A DNA stretch of 12,553 nucleotides from Hyphomonas sp. (GTDB lineage: Bacteria > Pseudomonadota > Alphaproteobacteria > Caulobacterales > Hyphomonadaceae), in NCBI GenBank assembly GCA_003486945.1, contig DNFL01000225.1:1-12553 (forward strand), written 5' to 3'. Below the pieces are notes generated by a model. The model did not search any database and was not told where the DNA came from. It saw only the letters and a program-made list of their open reading frames with translations. The position numbers and the translations under genes are program-made. Below, piece after piece: positions 1-6,978 of this stretch (its first letter is position 1; every line of letters starts with the position of its first letter).

Positions 1-254
1 GCCCGGGGCCTGTTGGATTTACTACGAATGCTTTCCATTTCTTACTCGCTGGCATCCGTAAAGTAACGGATGAGGGGTTTTATTAACGAATATTCTGGCC
101 TGCGATATTCAATTTCGAATCATTTCCGAGTAAACCCCAGTATGCGCCCAAATGTCTGGAAAATCCGGGGTTTTGGGGTGGTATTGAACTTGCACGGGTT
201 GCCGAAGACAGCCCAGGCCATGTCGGCCTCGCAGAGAAACTGGGGAATGGTGAA
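1..254 (+). promoter_or_regulatory. Leader region upstream of the porin gene
   Basis: No convincing gene lies here. The stretch is clearly more AT-rich than the coding DNA that follows, as expected for a promoter-bearing region. It contains a perfect 7-bp inverted repeat (53-72), the AT-rich palindrome GAATATTC (88-95), and AAACCCC (132-138), which can pair with GGGGTTT (167-173). No clear -35/-10 pair could be assigned. A purine-rich GGGGAA (242-247) sits seven bases before the porin ATG and is the likely ribosome binding site. The promoter of the polysaccharide operon is inferred to lie here because the porin is the first + strand gene visible, but an upstream gene outside the window could also be co-transcribed. 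Confidence 0.4.
53..72 (+). terminator. Short hairpin, possible terminator of an upstream gene
   Basis: CATCCGT (53-59) and ACGGATG (66-72) form a perfect 7-bp stem with a 6-base loop. A run of four T lies seven bases after the stem, interrupted by GAGGGG, so it is not a canonical intrinsic terminator. It could end a transcript entering from the left or be a leader structure of the porin mRNA. Confidence 0.25.
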
Positions 255-1538
255 ATGTCCAAATTGAAACGCCTGAGCCTTATGAGTGCTGCGGCCTGTG
301 CCCTGATGACGTCCGTCGCTGTGGCACAGACTGACAACTACTACAGCCGGGACAAGTATGAAGCGGTCCGCGAACGCGCTCAGCCGGAGTTTGATCCGGA
401 GCCGGTACGTCTTGGCACGTTTGTCGTTCGCTCGATGCTCGAAGCCGGTCTGACGTCGAACGACAACGTCTTCGCGACCGCGAACAACGCCGAGTCCGAT
501 GTCATCGCCCGCGTCGGCGTTGATCTGTCCGGCACGACCGACTGGAGCGTCCACGCTGTTGGCTTTGACGTGTCGGCCTATCGCAATGAGTTCCTCGACC
601 TCAGCGATGAGTCGACGACCGACCTGAAAGCGCAGCTGCGCGGCCGCGTCGACGCATCGCGCGATCTGTCATTCAACGGCGCCGTGTTTGCCGAAGACCG
701 CGCCGAGCCGCGCACCGATTTCGTCAACGCGTTCGGTGTTGACCGTCCGATCGAGTACACGCGTACCGGCTTCACGCTGGGCGCTGACTACCAGAACGAC
801 CGTGTTCGCTGGAACAACAGCGTCGGCATCAGCGACGAGAACTACAAGGACGGCCGCGCCCAGGGCAGCGGTATCGTCGTTGACCAGGACTATCGAGACC
901 GCTCGGTTCTGGAAGGTCGCTCGCGTCTTTCCTACGCCCTCTCGCCGAATGTCGCCGTTTACACGCAGGCGACCTATGGCAAGAGCGAGTATGACCAGAC
1001 GCAGGACTTCGGTGGCATCCAGCGCTCGCGCGACTCGTCCGGCTACACAGTTGCCGCAGGCGTCGATTTCGAACTGACCTCTCTGGTTCGCGGCGACATC
1101 GCTGTCGGCTACCTCAACGAAAAGAAGGATGACAGCTTCTTCAGCGACGTCTCCGGTCTCTCGGTCGATGGCCGCATGCAGTGGTTCCCCACGCGCCTGA
1201 CGACCGTCAATTTCAACGCCGGGCGCCGCGTGATTGATGTTGGTGCGTTTGACTCGCCGAGTGCCATCGAAACGCGCGTGGGCGCCGGTGTGGATCACGA
1301 ACTGCTTCGCAACGTTATCCTGTCGGGCTACGCTGGTGTAAGCAACTACGAGTATGAAGACAGCGGCCGTGAGGACAAGAACCTCGAGATCGGTGCGGTG
1401 GCGACTTACAAGATGAACAAGCGCGTTCATTGGGAAGCCTTCGTCCGCAACCTCGACCGGGACGTTTCCGGCCCGGTCTTCGGTGATCCGTCTTACGGCG
1501 TGACGCTGATCGGCGTCGGCATCAAGCTCTACCCGTAA
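255..1538 (+). CDS. Outer-membrane beta-barrel protein, BBP2-type porin, in an exopolysaccharide locus
   Basis: Predicted 427-residue outer-membrane protein. Residues 1-24 are a Sec signal peptide: basic start (K3, K5, R6), hydrophobic core, and an AVA-Q cleavage site after A24. The mature part has no hydrophobic helix and is made of alternating polar/aromatic stretches typical of beta strands. The early motif GLTSNDNVFAT (about 65-75), followed by a tract resembling SDVIARVGVDLSG, matches what I recall of the putative beta-barrel porin 2 family (BBP2, formerly DUF2320), often found in alphaproteobacterial polysaccharide loci. Strands run to the C-terminus, which ends LYP rather than in the usual aromatic residue. 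The ATG is supported by the signal peptide and by GGGGAA seven bases upstream. It is first in the locus, just before the co-polymerase, so a role in outer-membrane passage or secretion of the polymer is inferred, not shown. A general porin role is the alternative. Confidence 0.8.
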   Translation: MSKLKRLSLMSAAACALMTSVAVAQTDNYYSRDKYEAVRERAQPEFDPEPVRLGTFVVRSMLEAGLTSNDNVFATANNAESDVIARVGVDLSGTTDWSVHAVGFDVSAYRNEFLDLSDESTTDLKAQLRGRVDASRDLSFNGAVFAEDRAEPRTDFVNAFGVDRPIEYTRTGFTLGADYQNDRVRWNNSVGISDENYKDGRAQGSGIVVDQDYRDRSVLEGRSRLSYALSPNVAVYTQATYGKSEYDQTQDFGGIQRSRDSSGYTVAAGVDFELTSLVRGDIAVGYLNEKKDDSFFSDVSGLSVDGRMQWFPTRLTTVNFNAGRRVIDVGAFDSPSAIETRVGAGVDHELLRNVILSGYAGVSNYEYEDSGREDKNLEIGAVATYKMNKRVHWEAFVRNLDRDVSGPVFGDPSYGVTLIGVGIKLYP

Positions 1539-1550
1539 GCTTTTCCTGCC

Positions 1551-1580
1551 CCGGTAGCCGGTTCCCACGCCGGCTACCGG
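1551..1580 (+). terminator. Perfect 11-bp GC-rich hairpin between porin and co-polymerase genes
   Basis: CCGGTAGCCGG (1551-1561) and CCGGCTACCGG (1570-1580) are exact reverse complements around an 8-base loop. The hairpin starts 13 bases after the porin stop and ends 12 bases before the next ribosome binding site. The following bases are TTCCCCC, not a T-run, so a full intrinsic terminator is unlikely. More plausible roles are partial attenuation or protection of the porin mRNA 3' end, which would give more porin than co-polymerase. The structure is seen directly; the role is inference. Confidence 0.6.
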
Positions 1581-1592
1581 TTCCCCCATTCC

Positions 1593-1597
1593 AGAGG
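1593..1597 (+). promoter_or_regulatory. Ribosome binding site supporting the TTG start of the co-polymerase
   Basis: AGAGG ends seven bases before TTG at 1605. The first in-frame ATG (1662) has no comparable site, so TTG is the preferred start. Confidence 0.55.
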
Positions 1598-1604
1598 CCG
1601 TGCC

Positions 1605-4007
1605 TTGACCAAGTCATTTTCCATCGAACTTCCATCCAATGTCACCGCTGCAGGCGCGGACATGTCCTCGAGCGCGCCGCTTGATCTCAAGGCGCTGGCC
1701 GGCATCGTCTATCGCCGCTTCTGGCTGATTCTGATCGGGTTCGTCACAACCTTCAGCGTTATCGCCTACATCACGTTCACGTCGACCCCGATCTACAAGG
1801 CACAATCGGTGGTTCAGCTGAACACCCAGGAACGCAATGTCATCGATCTCGGCGCGATCTTCTCCGGCCTCGGTGCAACGACGGCGGTCGTCGACACCGA
1901 AGTGCTGGTGCTTGGATCGAAGTCTCTGCTGACCCGTGTCGCGGAACGCCAAAAACTGGTTGAAGACCCTGAGTTCAACGCTTCGCTTCGACCTGAGAAG
2001 AAAAGCCTGCTTGCGCCGGTCAAAGGGCTGGTCAGATCAATCGCGGGATCGAAACCGAAGAAAGATCCGCTTGCTGACATGACTCCCGAGCAGCGCCACC
2101 AGGCCATGCTGGAAGCGTCGGTGGAAGCCCTTATCGATAAGGTAAGCGTCAAGCGCGTCGGCACTACGTTCCTGATCACAGTTGAAGTCTCGAGCGAGTC
2201 GCCGGAGACAGCGGCTCGTCTCGCGGATGAGATTGCCGAACAGTACCGCGTGCAACAGCTTGAAGAAAAATACGAAGCGACCCGCAAGGCCACCGAATGG
2301 CTGTCGGAGCGCGTGTCGGGTCTCAAGGAAGAGGTCGAGGACAAAGAGCGCCGCGTGGAAAGCTACCGGGCCGAATCCGGCCTGCTGGCCGCTCAGGGCG
2401 CGACGCTGACCGAGCAACAGATCGCCTACATGACCACCCAGAAGGGCACGCTGCAGGTCGAACTCGACCGTGCCCGCGCCCGATATGAAAGCATGCGCCG
2501 CCAGATCGCTTCGGGCGCTGGTGCGGATGGCATTTCTGAAGTTCTCGGTTCCGGTGTCATTTCGGAACTGAAGGCGCAGCGCGCCATCATCAATCGCCGT
2601 GTGGCCGAACTCGAAACCAAGCTTGGCCCGCAACACCCTGAACTGATCAGCGCCCGGAACGAAGCCGCCGACATTGATCGCCAGATTGATGCCGAGGTAC
2701 AGCGCATTGCCGCCAATCTCGAGAGCGAACTGCGGGTGGCGCAGTCGCAAATCGGTTCCATCCAGGGCGAAATCAACCGCTCCACAGCGCAATTGCGCGG
2801 CAACAACCAGGCCCTGGTCCGGTTGCGGGAACTTGAGCGGGACGCCGAAACCAGCCGTCAGCTGCTTGAAGAATTCCTGTCGCGCTCGAAGCAGACGCGC
2901 GAGCAGGATGCCCTGATCGCCGCTGATGCCAACATCCTTTCGCGCGCCTCGGTGCCGGATTCGCCGAGCTCGCCGAAAACGCTACTGAACTTGATCATCG
3001 CCTGCCTGCTCGGCGGTATCATCGGTGGCGGCCTCGCGCTGATCGCCGAGATGTTCGACATGAAGATTTCTTCGACCGAAGATGTCGAGCGCAAGCTGCA
3101 TGCGAACGCCATCGGCTCGGTGCCGCTGATCCGCACGGCGAGCTTCCTCGGCCTGTCGCAGACCAATCCGGCAGATTTCCTCGTTGAGAATCCGTTGTCG
3201 GCCTATGCGGAGAGCATCCGCTACCTGCGTGCTGCGATCGCGTTCTCGGATCTCGACAGCGAGACCAAGACCGTCGCGATCTGCTCGTCGCTGCCGGACG
3301 AAGGCAAGACCAGCCTCACGCTCTCGCTGGGCCGCATGTCCGCCATGTCGGGTTCGCGCACGCTGGTTATCGACGGCGACTTCCGCCGCCGCCAGTTGAC
3401 GGATATGGCCGGCCTGAAACCGGAGTTCGGTTTCGTTGAGCATCTGTTCGGTGCTGGCCAGCTCTCGGACGCTATCGTCAAGGATCGCAAGACGATGCTG
3501 GACATACTGCCACTGTCGTCGAACGGACACACCCCGCATGACGTGTTCGGCACGCGCGCCTTTGATGACCTGCTGGCACGCCTGCGGTCGATGTATGACC
3601 TGATCCTGATCGATACCGGTCCGCTGCTGCTGATGGCAGAAGCGCGTGTCGTGGCGGGCAAGGTCGACAAGACGATGCTTGTTGTGCGCTGGCGCCATTC
3701 GGCCCGTTCGGCCGCTCGCCAGTCTCTGGCGCTGCTCAATACGTTCAAGGCGGATGTGCTGGGCGTGACGCTCAACATGGTCGACCTGAACCGCCGCCGC
3801 CATCACCGCGATCCGGGCGCCACCTACAAGGCCTATCGCAAGTACTACCAGATGGACGCGAAGCCTTCGGTCTTCAGCTGGCCGGGAAGCGAGAAGCGCA
3901 AAGCCAAGCAGGCTGCGAAATCGCCTAAGGGTTCGATCGCCGTGCAAGTTCCGCAGTCGAAAGCGACAGGCAGGTCGGATCCTGCAGGCCGGATCTCTGC
4001 GGAATAG
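1605..4007 (+). CDS. Polysaccharide co-polymerase with fused BY-kinase domain (Wzc/ExoP/GumC-like)
   Basis: An 800-residue inner-membrane protein that would control chain length and export of the polysaccharide. Order of parts: cytoplasmic start; first membrane helix about 39-58; Wzz-type periplasmic region with long coiled coils (about 200-300 and 350-435) and GPQHPEL (341-347); proline motif SVPDSPSSPK (449-458); second helix about 459-483; then a cytoplasmic tyrosine-kinase domain. The kinase shows EX2RX2R (E536, R539, R542; oligomerisation in BY-kinases), Walker A PDEGKT (564-569), Walker A' VIDGD (588-592) and Walker B LILIDTGP (666-673). Four tyrosines (741, 744, 747, 748) look like the autophosphorylation cluster. 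Two oddities: the P-loop has D565 where glycine is common, and the tyrosines are followed by a 52-residue Lys/Ser-rich tail instead of ending the protein. The start is TTG, chosen because AGAGG lies seven bases before it. Family assignment is firm; kinase activity is inferred. Confidence 0.93.
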   Translation: MTKSFSIELPSNVTAAGADMSSSAPLDLKALAGIVYRRFWLILIGFVTTFSVIAYITFTSTPIYKAQSVVQLNTQERNVIDLGAIFSGLGATTAVVDTEVLVLGSKSLLTRVAERQKLVEDPEFNASLRPEKKSLLAPVKGLVRSIAGSKPKKDPLADMTPEQRHQAMLEASVEALIDKVSVKRVGTTFLITVEVSSESPETAARLADEIAEQYRVQQLEEKYEATRKATEWLSERVSGLKEEVEDKERRVESYRAESGLLAAQGATLTEQQIAYMTTQKGTLQVELDRARARYESMRRQIASGAGADGISEVLGSGVISELKAQRAIINRRVAELETKLGPQHPELISARNEAADIDRQIDAEVQRIAANLESELRVAQSQIGSIQGEINRSTAQLRGNNQALVRLRELERDAETSRQLLEEFLSRSKQTREQDALIAADANILSRASVPDSPSSPKTLLNLIIACLLGGIIGGGLALIAEMFDMKISSTEDVERKLHANAIGSVPLIRTASFLGLSQTNPADFLVENPLSAYAESIRYLRAAIAFSDLDSETKTVAICSSLPDEGKTSLTLSLGRMSAMSGSRTLVIDGDFRRRQLTDMAGLKPEFGFVEHLFGAGQLSDAIVKDRKTMLDILPLSSNGHTPHDVFGTRAFDDLLARLRSMYDLILIDTGPLLLMAEARVVAGKVDKTMLVVRWRHSARSAARQSLALLNTFKADVLGVTLNMVDLNRRRHHRDPGATYKAYRKYYQMDAKPSVFSWPGSEKRKAKQAAKSPKGSIAVQVPQSKATGRSDPAGRISAE

Positions 4008-4021
4008 CGGGAAGGCAACAC

Positions 4022-4060
4022 GCAGCGCGGGCACCTGAAGGTCTCTCGCAGCTGCGCTGC
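4022..4060 (+). repeat. Inverted repeat between co-polymerase and glycosyltransferase genes
   Basis: GCAGCGC (4022-4028) and GCGCTGC (4054-4060) are exact reverse complements separated by 25 bases. The second arm overlaps a palindrome, CGCAGCTGCG (4047-4056). No T-run follows. It may be an mRNA structure in the 75-base gap or chance in GC-rich DNA. Confidence 0.25.
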
Positions 4061-4082
4061 TGACAGGACAGGACGCAACAGG

Positions 4083-5231
4083 ATGACCCGGATTGCATTC
4101 TTCGGTCATGATGCTGCCGACGCCGCTGTGCGCCGCCGCGTCAGAGGCTTTGTCGAAGACGGGATCGATGTCACCGGCTTCATGATGCGCCGGCGCGACC
4201 CGGGCAGTCTCGACTGGGAAAACGTCGATCTCGGCGAAACGCGCGACGGCGCGTTTGTTCAACGCATCCGGCAGGTGTTCGCAGGCGCTCGCGTCGCAGC
4301 ATCGAACAGGGACAAGCTGGCGGCGTGCGATGTCATCTATGCCCGCAATCTCGACATGCTTGCCTGCGCCTTCCTTTCCAAGCGCCATGCGAAGCTTGCA
4401 ACGCCGGTGATATATGAGAGCCTGGACGTACACCGGCTGCTGACGCGCAAGGATCTGGTCGGCGCTGGAATGCGTTGGCTGGAGCGGGCCCTGCTGAAAC
4501 GCTCTGTGGGCCTTGTCGTGTCGTCGCCCGGCTTTATCCGAAATCATTTCGAGAGGCGCTATCCCGGCGACTTCCGTGCGTTCCTCGTCGAAAACCGGCT
4601 TGCTCCGAACACGGACTATGGCCACCGCGCCTGCGAGCGCAAATCGGCGCCTGAGCCGCCGGTGCGTCCGCTGCGCCTCGGCTGGGTGGGCAACCTTCGT
4701 TGCCAGCGGTCGCTCGATCTGCTCTGCCAGCTTGCGGACCGCTTTCCGGACACGCTGGAAATCCGTTTGCACGGACTACCCGCTCGTACCGAAATTGCCG
4801 AATTCGAACCTGTGATCAATGCGCGGGCGAACATGACTTATTTCGGCCGTTACCGCGCGCCGGAAGACCTGGCCGGTATCTACGATGCGCTTGATGTGGT
4901 CTGGGCCGGCGACTTCATGGAGGCCGGCTACAATTCCGTCTGGCTGCTGCCGAACCGCATCTATGAAGGCGGATACTACTGCACCCCATCCATCGCGCCC
5001 GCCGGCACTGAAACAGCGGCCTGGCTGGAAGGTCACAAGTGTGGCTTCATCCTCGACGAGCCACTCGCGGATACGCTGCCTGCGCTTTTGGCCGAATTGA
5101 TTGTTGACAGGTCTCCGATTGCCCAACGCGCTGCCGCGCTGGCACGCTTGCCGGAAGAGACCTTCATTCAGCCGAAAGGTTTTCTTGCTGATATCGTGCG
5201 CCAGAGCCTGAACCAGGGAGCCGCTGCATGA
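4083..5231 (+). CDS. GT-B type glycosyltransferase, ExoL-like
   Basis: A 382-residue cytoplasmic glycosyltransferase expected to add one sugar to the lipid-linked repeat unit. There is no signal peptide or membrane helix. The N-terminal half starts with RIAFFGHD (3-10), then DVIYARNLD (83-91), YESLDVHR (111-118) and LVENRL (168-173), the layout of a GT4-like acceptor domain. The C-terminal donor domain starts at GWVGNLRCQRS (200-210) and carries NRIYEGGYYC (291-300), where the second Glu of an E-x7-E type motif would be expected. These blocks resemble what I remember of succinoglycan protein ExoL and its alphaproteobacterial relatives; the sugar and linkage cannot be read from sequence. ATG 4083 has AGGA (4070-4073) nine bases upstream. 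The gene overlaps the next one by ATGA, so polymerase translation is probably coupled to it. Glycosyltransferase: high confidence; the ExoL label: moderate. Confidence 0.82.
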   Translation: MTRIAFFGHDAADAAVRRRVRGFVEDGIDVTGFMMRRRDPGSLDWENVDLGETRDGAFVQRIRQVFAGARVAASNRDKLAACDVIYARNLDMLACAFLSKRHAKLATPVIYESLDVHRLLTRKDLVGAGMRWLERALLKRSVGLVVSSPGFIRNHFERRYPGDFRAFLVENRLAPNTDYGHRACERKSAPEPPVRPLRLGWVGNLRCQRSLDLLCQLADRFPDTLEIRLHGLPARTEIAEFEPVINARANMTYFGRYRAPEDLAGIYDALDVVWAGDFMEAGYNSVWLLPNRIYEGGYYCTPSIAPAGTETAAWLEGHKCGFILDEPLADTLPALLAELIVDRSPIAQRAAALARLPEETFIQPKGFLADIVRQSLNQGAAA

Positions 5232-6508
5232 TCGCCGTGCCCATGCGCGCCGGAGCGCCCGAACCCATTTACGCCATTCTGACGACCCGCACTCAGCCCG
5301 CCAGATGGTGGGAGCAGGTGATCGTATCCCTGTGGGTGCTGTGTACCTTCATCGAGTTCCCGGGAAACGCGTTTATCCTTTATCCGTGCGCGCTGATCTT
5401 TCTGGTTCTGTTCGCGATCAACCGCGATACGACGGTGCCAATTGCACTGCGTGCGTGGCTCCTGCTTATCGTCCCTGTACTGTGTATCCTGTCGGCGGGA
5501 TGGTCGCCTGAGCCAATGGTCGCGGCACGCCACGGCGCCATGATGTCATTGCATTTCCTGATCATGGTGACGATTGCTTGCCGGCTGACACGCCTGCAGA
5601 TCGTCCGGGCAGTTTTCTTTGCGGGTATTATCGCCATTGGATTTGCGGCGCCGCTGATCAACACGTTCGACCAGGGCGGTCCCTACGGATCCAAGAACAT
5701 CTTTGCGATCCGGATGCTGGTCTGTGTTCTCGCTTCGCTCGCCGTAGCTTTCGAGGCAAAGGAACATCCGTTGCTGCGCCTTCTGGCCATTCCGGTCACG
5801 ATGGTTGCGGCGGTATTCATGTTTGTCGCAAACTCTGCGACGGCGCTCGTGTTCACGATTGTCGGCATCGCCGTGATGACCGCGCTCTGGATGTTCTGGC
5901 AGCCGGTGACGCGAGTGCGGCACCTGCGATCCTTCATGTTCGTTCTGGTGTCAGCAGTTGTCGCAACAGTTACGATTGCGCTTCTTGCCATGCCGAACAA
6001 TTCGTTGGTTGACGATTTCCTAGCTGCACTCGGCAAGGATGCAACCCTGACCAACCGCACCATCATCTGGGAGGCCGGAAACCGGTCGGCTGATGAGAAG
6101 CCTCTGCTCGGTCTCGGCGTTGGAGGTTTCTGGCGCTATGACACCGGCGCTGCGCAGACGCTGAATGAACTCGATCACAAACCCTTCGGCACCACACTCA
6201 CCTTTCACAACAGCTTCATCGAAGTCCGCGTTTCGTTGGGCTGGGTGGGCCTGGTCTGCTTTGTCGGAGCGCTGATCTGGAGCTATGGGCGCACGGTTCT
6301 CGGCTGGTTCGCATCGCAGGGTATGGCTAGCTCGTTCTTCCTAACGATTGCGACTGTTATCCTGATTTCGACTTTCACCGAGTCCTACATGCTCGGAACA
6401 TTCGACACTTTTGTGTTGCTTTTTTACACCTCCCCGCTCACCGCTCTGGCGGAAAAATATCATGTCGGTGAAAGGCAGTATGTCCGGCTCAGGCCGAATC
6501 CTGCCTGA
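5228..6508 (+). CDS. O-antigen ligase/Wzy-like polysaccharide polymerase (ExoQ-like)
   Basis: A 426-residue inner-membrane protein with roughly 11-12 hydrophobic segments, in two blocks (about 30-255 and 332-401) split by a large hydrophilic loop. That loop carries the Wzy_C signature blocks: LTNRTIIWEAG (274-284), LLGLGVGGFW (293-302) and FHNSFIE (326-332), with H327 matching the conserved loop histidine of O-antigen ligases. An earlier block, GSKNIFAIRM (154-163), is also typical. The family either polymerises undecaprenyl-linked repeats in the periplasm (Wzy, ExoQ, HfsC) or ligates glycan to lipid A (WaaL). The adjacent co-polymerase favours polymerase. Start ATG 5228 forms an ATGA overlap with the previous stop, and AGGGAG (5215-5220) lies seven bases upstream. 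It is the last gene before a 143-base gap, so it may end the first transcription unit. Confidence 0.88.
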   Translation: MIAVPMRAGAPEPIYAILTTRTQPARWWEQVIVSLWVLCTFIEFPGNAFILYPCALIFLVLFAINRDTTVPIALRAWLLLIVPVLCILSAGWSPEPMVAARHGAMMSLHFLIMVTIACRLTRLQIVRAVFFAGIIAIGFAAPLINTFDQGGPYGSKNIFAIRMLVCVLASLAVAFEAKEHPLLRLLAIPVTMVAAVFMFVANSATALVFTIVGIAVMTALWMFWQPVTRVRHLRSFMFVLVSAVVATVTIALLAMPNNSLVDDFLAALGKDATLTNRTIIWEAGNRSADEKPLLGLGVGGFWRYDTGAAQTLNELDHKPFGTTLTFHNSFIEVRVSLGWVGLVCFVGALIWSYGRTVLGWFASQGMASSFFLTIATVILISTFTESYMLGTFDTFVLLFYTSPLTALAEKYHVGERQYVRLRPNPA

Positions 6509-6511
6509 TTT

Positions 6512-6564
6512 TCGGGCACCGCGCTCCCGCTGATTCGCCAGAACGTTGCCGGAATTGTGCCCGA
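6512..6564 (+). repeat. Long-loop inverted repeat after the polymerase gene
   Basis: TCGGGCAC (6512-6519) and GTGCCCGA (6557-6564) are exact reverse complements with a 37-base loop, starting four bases after the polymerase stop. A short TTCTGTT follows rather than a T-run. It may help end the upstream transcript, but the loop is long and no canonical terminator is present. Confidence 0.3.
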
Positions 6565-6579
6565 TTCTGTTGGCATTTT

Positions 6580-6629
6580 CCCATAACGAACCAGTATGGG
6601 CGCGTACCCGCTTAAACTCCGCGTTAAGC
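6580..6629 (+). promoter_or_regulatory. Two tandem operator-like dyads upstream of the small membrane protein
   Basis: Dyad one is CCCATA-N9-TATGGG (6580-6600). Dyad two is GCTTAA-N8-TTAAGC (6610-6629). Both are perfect with 6-base arms, and their centres are about 29-30 bp apart, near three helical turns. The second dyad also contains TAAA-N7-TTAA (6613-6627), one base from the alphaproteobacterial CtrA box TTAA-N7-TTAA. This is a plausible regulator-binding region in the 143-base gap; no regulator is identified. Confidence 0.4.
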
Positions 6630-6639
6630 CTTGCCCGAT

Positions 6640-6645
6640 TAATAG
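6640..6645 (+). promoter_or_regulatory. Possible -10 element of a leaderless promoter
   Basis: TAATAG ends six bases before ATG 6652, so a transcript using it would start at or next to the start codon. No Shine-Dalgarno sequence precedes that ATG, which fits a leaderless mRNA. No good -35 hexamer is seen at the right distance, which would be expected if an activator binds the upstream dyad. Inference only. Confidence 0.3.
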
Positions 6646-6651
6646 ATATCC

Positions 6652-6855
6652 ATGTCGAGTTCAGAACCTATGCTTCCGGTTGAACGCCACGCCTTTGCGT
6701 CGAATGTGAGGATGTCCACACGGGCAGACTATTCACGGATGGACGACTATAGCGAAGGTAAATGGCCAGTCTGGGTGCGCCTGGTAACGATCATCGGTCT
6801 CAGCGCCGGCCTTTGGGCAGCAATCATCTGGGCTACGGTTTCGATTTTCGGCTGA
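6652..6855 (+). CDS. Small single-pass membrane protein, unknown function
   Basis: A 67-residue protein I do not recognise. The first 40 residues are polar and charged; residues 41-65 form one strongly hydrophobic helix containing three tryptophans (W41, W55, W60), and the protein ends two residues later. K37 and R43 flank the start of the helix, suggesting an N-in, C-out topology. There is no signal-peptidase site. ATG 6652 lacks a ribosome binding site but follows a possible -10 box; later in-frame ATGs (6670, 6712, 6739) have no properly spaced site either. The gene stands alone, with gaps of 143 and 123 bases, between the polymerase and galE on the same strand. A role as a small accessory or regulatory subunit of the polysaccharide machinery is a guess from position. 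The clear hydrophobic design and own upstream signals argue that it is real. Confidence 0.6.
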   Translation: MSSSEPMLPVERHAFASNVRMSTRADYSRMDDYSEGKWPVWVRLVTIIGLSAGLWAAIIWATVSIFG

Positions 6856-6978
6856 TACTTATCCGTCGGCGCGATTGTCCGCCTTGTACTGGTACGCGGA
6901 CCAGCTCTTGCATATAACCAGCCAGCAATTCAGTCGCCGTCATTGGCGAATTCATTCCGTTTGTGCGTGAGGATAGAA
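6856..6978 (+). promoter_or_regulatory. Intergenic gap before galE
   Basis: A 123-base gap more AT-rich than its neighbours. It has a CTGGT/ACCAG inverted repeat (6889-6904), a TATAAC hexamer (6913-6918) that could be a -10 box, and TCGCC/GGCGA (6934-6949). No -35 box at standard spacing was found, so a separate galE promoter is possible but unproven. Confidence 0.25.
6969..6973 (+). promoter_or_regulatory. Ribosome binding site fixing the galE start
   Basis: GAGGA lies five bases before ATG 6979. The upstream in-frame ATG at 6943 would add 12 residues that do not belong to the epimerase fold, and it has no such site. Confidence 0.7.

Noticed and set aside
70..267. 65-codon open frame in the leader before the porin
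   Set aside because: It runs into the porin start, has no recognisable features, and its AT-rich first half looks like promoter DNA. A leader peptide cannot be fully excluded.
669..1589. 306-codon open frame on the - strand opposite the porin gene
   Set aside because: The porin has a signal peptide and barrel pattern in the other frame; the antisense frame has no recognised fold or ribosome binding site and is a shadow.
2982..4772. Long open frame (596 codons) on the - strand opposite the co-polymerase and glycosyltransferase genes
   Set aside because: It spans two well-supported + strand genes, shows no recognisable domain, and is Arg/His/Ala-rich as expected for a codon-bias shadow in GC-rich DNA.
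6943..6978. 12-residue N-terminal extension of galE from ATG 6943
   Set aside because: GAGGA precedes ATG 6979 at proper spacing and the Rossmann fold begins right there.
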